42,997 nt of DNA from Acidobacteriota bacterium (GTDB taxonomy: Bacteria > Acidobacteriota > Vicinamibacteria > Vicinamibacterales > CAVVIG01): contig JAHFUI010000021.1 in the NCBI GenBank assembly GCA_023265175.1, positions 1 through 42,997 on the forward strand, in the 5' to 3' direction. A program made the position numbers and the translations under genes. The notes under the pieces are model-generated. The model was given only the letters and a program-made list of their open reading frames with translations, ran no database searches and was not told the origin of the DNA. This document shows, in pieces, positions 1 to 7,265 of this stretch (positions are counted from its first letter, which is position 1; every line of letters starts with the position of its first letter).

Positions 1-48
1 ATCGTCGGGCCACGATTCGTGCGGCTGAACGTGACAGTGAATTTCTGA
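1..48 (+). CDS. C-terminal end of a TonB-dependent receptor (partial, start outside window)
   Basis: Frame 1 reads from the window edge to a TGA at 46-48. The last residues are IVGPRFVRLNVTVNF. A final beta-strand with a terminal phenylalanine is the usual outer-membrane insertion signal of TonB-dependent receptor barrels. The next two genes on the same strand end in a comparable way (TVQWDF), so this was probably the first of a row of receptor paralogues. Only 15 residues are visible, so the family call rests on the terminal strand and on the neighbours. Confidence 0.6.
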   Translation: MVGPRFVRLNVTVNF

Positions 49-101
49 TTTACATTAGTGCAACTCGACCCGCGGAAACCTTTGGAGAGGAAGGTGACGC
101 T

Positions 102-3100
102 ATGCGCGGATTTGTAAAGGCGGCGCTGCTTGCGTCGCTCGTGCTGCTGCCAGCGGCGGCGTTCGCACAATCGTCGTCAATTACCGGCGTCGTCAAAGAC
201 TCGTCCGGCGCGGTGTTGCCGGGCGTCACGGTCGAAGCATCCAGTGAGGCGTTGATCGAAAAGGTCCGCTCCACGGTGACCGACAATGCGGGCCAGTACC
301 GCATCGTCGACCTGCGGGTGGGCAAGTACACAGTTACGTTCTCGCTGACCGGGTTCAGCACGGTGAAACACGAAGACGTCGAGCTGGGATCCGACTTCAT
401 CGCCACCGTGAGCGTGGAGATGAAGGTCGGCGCCATCGCGGAAACGATCACGGTGACCGGCGAAACGCCGATCGTGGACGTGCAGAGCGCGAAGCGCCAG
501 CGGACGATCGACAACGATCTGGTGCAGGCGCTTCCGACCGCGAAAGGGTACGCCAGCATCATGCTGTTGATTCCCTCGATGGTGCAGAGCGGCGGCGGCA
601 TCCCCAACGTCCAGCTCCAGCCCGGTATGATCGTGTTCGGCGGCCAGGGCGGCCGCGGGAACGAAGGCCGCGTGCAGGTGGACGGGCTCAATACGGGGGC
701 GTCGCTCAACGGCGGCGGCGTGTCGGGCTACCGTCAGGACATCGAGAACGCGACGGAAATCGCCATGAGCACGTCCGGCGGCCTTGGGGAGAACGAAGTC
801 GGCGGGCCCGCCATGAACATCGTGCCGCAGACCGGCGGCAACACATTCAAGCAGCATTTCTTCTTCACTGGCCTCAACGGCAGCATGCAGAGCGACAACT
901 TCACGCAGCGGCTGATTGACGCCGGGCTGCGCCGCCCCAACCACACCAACTACATCTACGACACGAGCGTGTCGAGCGGCGGCCCGATCATCAAAGACAA
1001 GTTGTGGTTCTTCGGACTGCTGTATTACCGCGGCACCGGCAGCGACATCTCCATGTTCCACAACCTCAACGCCGGAGACGTCACCAAGTGGACCTACGTC
1101 GCCAACGTGAATGACCCGGCCAAGAGCGACAGCAACGGCCCGCTGCAGCCGAACCTGCGGCTCACCTTCCAGGTCTCGCAGCGCAACCGGCTGAGCCTGT
1201 TCTGGGACGAGCAGATCAGCAGCGACAGCATCGCCCAGGGCAACTCGACCACCGCGCCCGAAGTAGGCGGCTGGAATCACGGCTTCCAACGCGTGCAGCA
1301 GGCCAAGTGGACGTCGGCGACGACGAGCAAGCTGCTGCTCGAAGCCGGCGTGGGCACCTACCTGTCCAACTGGAACACCCGCGAGACTCCCGGAAACAAT
1401 CGTGCCCTGCTTCAGGTCACCGAACAGTGCCCAGCCTCCACCGGCTGTGCCAACAACGGTGGCATCGCCAATCTGGTGTACCGCGGGCAGAACAGTTGGA
1501 ACGCGGACTGGATCGGCGCGCACACCTGGAACGCCGCGGCGTCGTACGTCACCGGCGCCAACAACATGAAGTTCGGCTACAACGGCGCGTATCACGTGGA
1601 CAATCGCGCGCCCGGAGGCCAGGATCTTTCCTACCGGTTCCAGAACGGCGTGCCCAACCAGTTGACAGAGAACATCCGGTACTACCGGACGCTCTCACGC
1701 GTGAAGTACCACGCGTTCTACGCGCAGGATTCGTGGACCCACAACCGGCTGACCATTCAGGGTGCGGTCCGCTACGACCATCCGTGGAGCGAGTACCCGG
1801 AACAGTCGATCGGCGGCGTCACGTTCCTGCCGGCCGTCACCACGTTCCCCGAGTCGCGGGGCGTCGTGGGATACAACGACATCACGCCGCGCGTGGGCGC
1901 CGTCTTCGACATCTCCGGCAACGGGAAAACGGCCCTGAAGTTCAACATGGGCCGGTATCTGGAGGCGGCGGTCAACGGCAACGGCAACTACTCGGCGCTG
2001 CTGCCTGCGTCTCGCGTTCCCGTCAGCGTGACCCGAACCTGGACCGACCGGAACGGCAATTTCACTCCGGACTGCGATCTCCAGAATCCGCTGGCACAGT
2101 CGACCACCGTGGACTTCTGCGGCCAGATCAACCAGTTGGCCTTCGGACGCAGCAACCCCACGCTGGCCTACGACCCCAACATCATGCAGGGCTGGGGCGT
2201 CCGTCCCGGCGACTGGCAAGTCGGCGTCACGCTGCAGCGGGAAGTGCTCCCCCGTGTCTCGCTGGAGGTCGGCTACACCCGCCGATGGCTGCAGAACTTC
2301 ACGGTCACTGAAAACCGCGCGACGAGCGTCGCCGATTACACGCCGTTCAGCATCACGGCGCCGCTGGATTCGCGGCTGCCCAACGGCGGCGGCTACGTGA
2401 TCAGCGGGCTCTACGACGTCGTGCAGGCCAAGGCCGGGGTCACCGACAACTACCGGACGTATGCCCCGAACTACGGGAGCATGTACCAGATCTACAACGG
2501 CATTGACGTGAACGTGAACGCCCGGTTGCGGAACGGGCTTACGGTTCAGGGGGGCACCAACACCGGCCAGCGGGTCACCGACTACTGCGAGATCCGGGCG
2601 AAGCTGCCGGGACAGACCGGCCCATTTTCCACCGGCAGCGAGATTCCGGCTTTCGCTCTGTTGAACCCCAACTGCCACTTCGCGCCTGGGATCCTGACGC
2701 GCGGCACGGCCGCCGGCTCGTACACGGTGCCGAGGATCGATGTGCTGCTGAGCGCCGCCTTCCAGAGCAGCCCCGGTGGCCCGCTCTCGGCGAACTACGT
2801 GATGACGGCGGCGCAGGTGGCTCAAACGCTCGGACGAGTGCCTTCGGGCAACGTCACCAACCTGACGATCAACCTGCTCGACTCCAGCCAGGCCAGGGGC
2901 GAGCGGGTCAACCAGCTCGACTTCCGCATCGGGAAGATCCTTCGCTTTGGAGGTCAACGGGCGGTCATCTCGGCCGACCTGTTCAACGCGCTGAACTCCG
3001 ACGCGATTCTGACGTACAACCAGTCCTTCACCCCGAGTGGGGCCTGGCTGGTGCCAACATCGGTGCTGACGGCGCGCACGACGAAGATTACCGTGCAGTG

Positions 3101-3110
3101 GGACTTTTAG
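102..3110 (+). CDS. TonB-dependent receptor with N-terminal carboxypeptidase-regulatory-like domain (Oar-like)
   Basis: An outer-membrane protein of 1002 residues. It starts with a signal peptide (MRGFVKAALLASLVLLPAAA, cleavage near AFA/Q), preceded by the ribosome site GAGAGGAAGGTG. Residues ~27-110 form a carboxypeptidase-regulatory-like beta-sandwich (ITGVVKDSSGAVLPGVTV). A plug domain with the typical ITVTGETPIVDVQS stretch and a conserved VDGLNTG/GGPAMNIVPQTGGN segment follows to ~residue 250. The rest is a beta-barrel ending in a terminal Phe. In Acidobacteriota and Bacteroidota such proteins import or bind bulky substrates with energy from TonB. The substrate cannot be read from the sequence. 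The gene is followed after 48 bp by a close paralogue, so the two are probably co-transcribed. Confidence 0.9.
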   Translation: MRGFVKAALLASLVLLPAAAFAQSSSITGVVKDSSGAVLPGVTVEASSEALIEKVRSTVTDNAGQYRIVDLRVGKYTVTFSLTGFSTVKHEDVELGSDFIATVSVEMKVGAIAETITVTGETPIVDVQSAKRQRTIDNDLVQALPTAKGYASIMLLIPSMVQSGGGIPNVQLQPGMIVFGGQGGRGNEGRVQVDGLNTGASLNGGGVSGYRQDIENATEIAMSTSGGLGENEVGGPAMNIVPQTGGNTFKQHFFFTGLNGSMQSDNFTQRLIDAGLRRPNHTNYIYDTSVSSGGPIIKDKLWFFGLLYYRGTGSDISMFHNLNAGDVTKWTYVANVNDPAKSDSNGPLQPNLRLTFQVSQRNRLSLFWDEQISSDSIAQGNSTTAPEVGGWNHGFQRVQQAKWTSATTSKLLLEAGVGTYLSNWNTRETPGNNRALLQVTEQCPASTGCANNGGIANLVYRGQNSWNADWIGAHTWNAAASYVTGANNMKFGYNGAYHVDNRAPGGQDLSYRFQNGVPNQLTENIRYYRTLSRVKYHAFYAQDSWTHNRLTIQGAVRYDHPWSEYPEQSIGGVTFLPAVTTFPESRGVVGYNDITPRVGAVFDISGNGKTALKFNMGRYLEAAVNGNGNYSALLPASRVPVSVTRTWTDRNGNFTPDCDLQNPLAQSTTVDFCGQINQLAFGRSNPTLAYDPNIMQGWGVRPGDWQVGVTLQREVLPRVSLEVGYTRRWLQNFTVTENRATSVADYTPFSITAPLDSRLPNGGGYVISGLYDVVQAKAGVTDNYRTYAPNYGSMYQIYNGIDVNVNARLRNGLTVQGGTNTGQRVTDYCEIRAKLPGQTGPFSTGSEIPAFALLNPNCHFAPGILTRGTAAGSYTVPRIDVLLSAAFQSSPGGPLSANYVMTAAQVAQTLGRVPSGNVTNLTINLLDSSQARGERVNQLDFRIGKILRFGGQRAVISADLFNALNSDAILTYNQSFTPSGAWLVPTSVLTARTTKITVQWDF

Positions 3111-3158
3111 AAAGTCAAGGTCCGCGCCACGTTTACCAAGGACTAGGGAGACAACGAT

Positions 3159-6100
3159 ATGCGTCGGTTTTTGAAGGCGGTGACAGCGCTGGCAGCGCTG
3201 GCCTTGTTCCCAGCGGTTGCAGGCGCCCAGGAGGGGCAAGCCACGATCGCGGGCGTCGTGAAGGACGCCTCCGGCGGGATCCTGCCGGGCGTGACGGTGG
3301 AAGCGTCCAGCCCGGAGCTGATTGAAAAAGTTCGCAGCGCGGTGACCGACGGCTCCGGCCAGTACCGGATCATCAGCCTGCGCCCCGGCACCTACACGGT
3401 CACGTTCACGCTGACCGGGTTCGGCACGGTCAAGCAGGAAGGGCTGCAGGTCCCCAGCGGCCTGGTCACCACGGTCAACGCGGAGCTGAAGGTCGGCTCG
3501 CTGGAGGAGACGATTACCGTCATCGGCGAAACGCCGGTCGTCGACGTCCAGAGCGCGAAGCGCCAGCAGACGCTCTCGAGCGAGCTGCTCACGTCGATTC
3601 CGACCGCGCGCGCCAGCAACGCCATCCTGACGCTGATTCCCTCGATGGTGCAGAGCGGCGGCGGCAATGCGAACGTCCAACTGCAGCCGGGCATGATCGT
3701 GTTCGGCGGCCGCGGAGGCCGCAGCAACGAAGGCCGGCTGCAGCTCGACGGCTTGAACACCGGCGCGTCGGTCAACGGCGGCGGCGTCTCCGGCTACACC
3801 GCCGACGTGCAGAACGCGGCGGAGATCACGATGGCGCCTTCGGGCGGCCTCGGCGAGAACGAAGTCGGCGGGCCGGCCATGAACATCGTGCCCCGCACCG
3901 GCGGCAACAGCTACAAGTTCTACACCTACGCCTCGTTCACGGGCGACACGCTGCAGGGCAGCAACTACACCCCCGAGCTGCAGGCCGCCGGCCTGCGCGC
4001 GCCTGGCGCCATCAACCGGCTCTGGGACGTGAGCGGGTCGAGCGGCGGTCCGCTCCTGAAGGATCGGATCTGGTACTTCACCACCTTGCGCCACCGCGGC
4101 AACTACACCGACGTCGTCGGGATGTACTACAACAAGAACGCGGGTGACCCGACCAAGTGGACCTACGAAGCGGATACGAGCCGGCCGGCGGTGAGCCGAT
4201 CGCACACGCCGGTGCAGCCGCTGGCGCGGGTGACGGTTCAGGCGAACCAGCGCAACAAGTTCAATTTGTTCTGGGACGAGCAGAAGAGCGGCAACAACTG
4301 CGGCGCCGGATCCTCCACGGCTTCACCCGAAACCTCGACCTGCAGCGCCGGCGAATTCCAGCGCGTGCAGCAGGCCACCTGGACGATGACCGCGACGAAC
4401 CGGCTGCTGTTCGAGGGCGGCATCGGCACGTACCTGTCGGACTGGGGCGGCAAAGAGCGCGACGGCAACAACCGCGACATGATCAATATCACCGAGCAGT
4501 GCACGGCCGGCTGCCCGACCAACGGCAACATCCCGAACCTGTCGTACCACGGGCAGGCGAGCTGGCTCACGGCCTGGATCGGCGCGCACACGTGGCGCGC
4601 GTCGGCGTCGTACGTCACCGGCGCCAACAGTATGAAGGTCGGGTACCAGGGCGCGTACCACGTCGACGATCGATTCACGATGTGGCCGGCGAGTGTGACC
4701 TACCGGTTCAACAACGGCGTCCCGAATCAGCTCACGGAATTCCTGTCGCCGAACCAGTACAAGTCGCGGGTCCAGTACAACGCGGTCTATGCGCAGGACA
4801 GCTTCACGCTCGATCGGCTGACACTGCAGGGCGCCCTCCGCTTCGACCACTCGTTGAGCTTCTACCCCGATCAGCAGATCGGTCCGACGCGCTTCCTGTC
4901 GCAAGCGGTCGTGTTCCCCGAGAGCCAGGGCGTCACGGGATACAACGACATCACGCCGCGGATCGGGATCGCGTACGACGTCTTCGGCACGGGCAAGACC
5001 GCCGTCAAGTTCAACATGGGCCGGTATCTCGAAGCCGCTGTGAACAACAACGGCGCGTACTCGCTGCTGGTGCCGAGCGTTCGTCTGGCGAACAACGCCA
5101 ATCGCACGTGGACCGACGCGAACGGCAACTTCTCGCCCGACTGCAACCTGTCGAACGTGGCGGCGCAGGACAACCGCGCCTCGGGCGGCGATTTCTGCGG
5201 CGCGCTGAGCGCAACGACGTTCGGCACTCCCACCGCCATCGCGAGCGTCGATCCCCGCGTCCTCGGGGGATGGGGCGTCCGGCCAGGCGACTGGCAGATC
5301 GGCGCCACGCTGCAGCAGCAGGTGCTGCCGCGCGTTTCCGTCGAGGTGGGCTACGTCCGCCGCTGGCTCACCAACTTCTACGTCACGGACAACCTGATTG
5401 TGGGCCCCTCCGACTTCACGCAGTTCAGCGTCGTCGCGCCGTCCGGCGCGGCGTGTCCCGCATGCGTCAACCTGCCGGGCGGCGGCGGCTACACGGTGTC
5501 CGGGCTCTACGACGTGAACCCGACGTTCTTCGGCCGGACGAACAACCTGACGAATCTCGCATCGGATTACGGCAAGGTCTCGTCGGTGTACAACGGCGTG
5601 GAGCTGAGCGTCAGCGCGCGAATTCGCGGCGGCTTGCAGTTGCAGGCCGGCAGCAGCATCGGCTCGCAGGCGATCAACTCCTGCGACATCAGATCCAAGC
5701 TCCCGGAGCTCAACGCGACGAACTCGCCGATCACCGGCGGTGTCGCCTACAACCCGCTGAATCCGTACTGCGAAAACGCGCCAGGAATCACGAACCGGAT
5801 GACGGCGCTTGGCACATATACCGTCCCGAAGGTGGACGTGCAGGTCAGCGGCACGCTGGCGAGCAGCCCCGGAATTCCGCTTGCGGCGAACTACGCCTAC
5901 ACGGGCGCGCAGATCGCGCAGTTCATCGGACGGTCCGCGGCCGGGAATCCGACGAACGTTACGATCAACCTCGTGAAGCCGGGAGAGGTGTGGGGCGATC
6001 GGTTAAACGAGCTCAACTTCCGCGTCGGCAAGAATCTCCGGCTCGGCAGGAACCGCGGCTTGATCGCGCTGGATCTCTACAACGCGTTGAACCGTAACTC

Positions 6101-6221
6101 GGCGATCACCAACAACCAGACGTTCAACCCGAACGCGACGAGCGGTTCCACCGCGTGGCTCGCGCCGACGTCCGTGATGACGGCGCGCATCGCGAAAATC
6201 ACGGTCCAATGGGACTTCTAG
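3159..6221 (+). CDS. TonB-dependent receptor, tandem paralogue of the preceding gene
   Basis: A protein of 1020 residues with the same architecture as its upstream neighbour: signal peptide ending near AGA/Q, carboxypeptidase-regulatory-like domain (IAGVVKDASGGILPGVTV), plug (ITVIGETPVVDVQS, LDGLNTGASVNGGGVSGY) and barrel ending in TVQWDF. The plug regions of the two paralogues are nearly superimposable, while the barrels differ more, for example in the Cys-containing stretch around residues 765-775 (CPACVNLPGG). The ribosome site AGGGAGA lies 9 bases before the ATG. A tandem duplication followed by divergence of extracellular loops is the simplest reading and would give different ligand ranges. 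A hairpin at 6234-6275 lies between this gene and the convergent SCO-like gene. Confidence 0.9.
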   Translation: MRRFLKAVTALAALALFPAVAGAQEGQATIAGVVKDASGGILPGVTVEASSPELIEKVRSAVTDGSGQYRIISLRPGTYTVTFTLTGFGTVKQEGLQVPSGLVTTVNAELKVGSLEETITVIGETPVVDVQSAKRQQTLSSELLTSIPTARASNAILTLIPSMVQSGGGNANVQLQPGMIVFGGRGGRSNEGRLQLDGLNTGASVNGGGVSGYTADVQNAAEITMAPSGGLGENEVGGPAMNIVPRTGGNSYKFYTYASFTGDTLQGSNYTPELQAAGLRAPGAINRLWDVSGSSGGPLLKDRIWYFTTLRHRGNYTDVVGMYYNKNAGDPTKWTYEADTSRPAVSRSHTPVQPLARVTVQANQRNKFNLFWDEQKSGNNCGAGSSTASPETSTCSAGEFQRVQQATWTMTATNRLLFEGGIGTYLSDWGGKERDGNNRDMINITEQCTAGCPTNGNIPNLSYHGQASWLTAWIGAHTWRASASYVTGANSMKVGYQGAYHVDDRFTMWPASVTYRFNNGVPNQLTEFLSPNQYKSRVQYNAVYAQDSFTLDRLTLQGALRFDHSLSFYPDQQIGPTRFLSQAVVFPESQGVTGYNDITPRIGIAYDVFGTGKTAVKFNMGRYLEAAVNNNGAYSLLVPSVRLANNANRTWTDANGNFSPDCNLSNVAAQDNRASGGDFCGALSATTFGTPTAIASVDPRVLGGWGVRPGDWQIGATLQQQVLPRVSVEVGYVRRWLTNFYVTDNLIVGPSDFTQFSVVAPSGAACPACVNLPGGGGYTVSGLYDVNPTFFGRTNNLTNLASDYGKVSSVYNGVELSVSARIRGGLQLQAGSSIGSQAINSCDIRSKLPELNATNSPITGGVAYNPLNPYCENAPGITNRMTALGTYTVPKVDVQVSGTLASSPGIPLAANYAYTGAQIAQFIGRSAAGNPTNVTINLVKPGEVWGDRLNELNFRVGKNLRLGRNRGLIALDLYNALNRNSAITNNQTFNPNATSGSTAWLAPTSVMTARIAKITVQWDF

Positions 6222-6233
6222 GCTGAACATGCA

Positions 6234-6275
6234 GAGGCTTGAGGCCGGGGTCTGGGTTTTCCAGCCTCTAGCCTC
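6234..6275. terminator. Hairpin between convergent genes, possible bidirectional terminator
   Basis: The arms GAGGCTTGAGGC (6234-6245) and GCCTCTAGCCTC (6264-6275) pair over 12 positions with one T-T mismatch and an 18-nt loop. The hairpin sits between the receptor stop (6221) and the stop of the opposing SCO-like gene (6289). There is no clear U-tract, so termination is inferred from position and fold only. Confidence 0.4.
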
Positions 6276-6288
6276 CAGCTCCCAGGCC

Positions 6289-7161
6289 CTACCGTCGGTC
6301 CAGTACCGTCTTCACCAAATCCCCGAGCTGCTCCGGCGTGAATTGATTGCCTTCCAGGTTGGCAGCGAGCTTTCCCCGGCGATCGATGACCGCGGTGTTG
6401 AAAGAGTGGAGCAGCGCTCCTTCATCGGCCCAGAAGTCGACACCGAACAGGTGCGTCACGCGCTTGACCTCGGGCAGCGGGCCGGTCAGGAAGTGCCAGG
6501 CGCGCGAGTCCGACGTCCACGTTCGCGCATACTCGGACAGCGCGCCTTTCTGGTCGTGTTCGGGATCGAGGACGATCGTCAACAGCACTACATCGCGGCC
6601 GACCTGATCCTTGAAGCGCTTCTGGAGCCGGGAAAAATTGCTGGCCAGCCGGAAGCAATATGACGGGTTCGCACAGCGGATATAGGTGAACGTGACGACC
6701 ACCACCTTGCCGGCCAGTTTCGAAAACGCGAGGCGCTGCCGGTCCTGATCGATCAGGACGAATTCCGGCACCTGCTGCCCGTCTGTCAGTACACTCGCGC
6801 GCGACGCAGGCGCCACGAGGCCGTTCAGCAGCTGCAGGCGGCGGAGCTCCAGCGGCTTCTGCTCCAGGTTCTCGTACCCGCGCACGCGAATGTTCTCGGC
6901 TCGGGACGAGTCCTTGTCGACCACCAACGTGAACGCGATCGTGGTCCCCGGCTTCAGGCCGTCGAGCATCGCCGCCCGCAGGACGGAAAACGGCATGGCC
7001 ATCGCCTCCATGAAGCCCGGCACCTTGTCGGTCGACACCACCATCGTGCGGGCCGCCGGATCCACTTTCAGCACCAGGCCGGTCATCGCGTGCCGCTCGT
7101 CCGCCCGAGCGTGGCCGCAGACGAGAGACATGAACGTCACCAGCAGTGCCGCGCGTTTCAT
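6289..7161 (-). CDS. CusF-like copper-binding domain fused to SCO1/SenC thioredoxin-fold protein
   Basis: A secreted copper-handling protein of 290 residues when started at the ATG at 7161, which gives a signal peptide (MKRAALLVTFMSLVCGHARA). The frame stays open upstream to 7233, but that stretch does not look like a leader. Residues ~24-98 resemble the CusF family (MTGLVLKVDP, METs and an IRVRGYENL end), which binds periplasmic copper. Residues ~125-290 are SCO1/SenC-like: a redox/copper pair in RCANPSYC (CX5C rather than the classical CX3C) and the partner His in LLHSFNTAVID. SCO proteins deliver copper to cytochrome oxidase CuA or act as thiol reductants. No oxidase gene is nearby. The gene follows the FG-GAP gene on the same strand by about 105 bp, so co-transcription is possible. 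Confidence 0.85.
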   Translation of the reverse strand: MKRAALLVTFMSLVCGHARADERHAMTGLVLKVDPAARTMVVSTDKVPGFMEAMAMPFSVLRAAMLDGLKPGTTIAFTLVVDKDSSRAENIRVRGYENLEQKPLELRRLQLLNGLVAPASRASVLTDGQQVPEFVLIDQDRQRLAFSKLAGKVVVVTFTYIRCANPSYCFRLASNFSRLQKRFKDQVGRDVVLLTIVLDPEHDQKGALSEYARTWTSDSRAWHFLTGPLPEVKRVTHLFGVDFWADEGALLHSFNTAVIDRRGKLAANLEGNQFTPEQLGDLVKTVLDRR

Positions 7162-7265
7162 AAACCACAGGGCCACAGGCGTTCTTTTCTTGCACTGGCG
7201 CCGGGGCCCCACCCCCGGCGCGATCTTCGGCATGGCCGCAGGCGCTCCCGACCTGACCTACCCGA

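Noticed and set aside
1695-4205. 836-codon open frame on the minus strand across both receptor genes
   Set aside because: It is antisense to two well-supported receptor genes, rich in Arg/Val/Asp/Gly without domains, and arises from GC-rich third positions.
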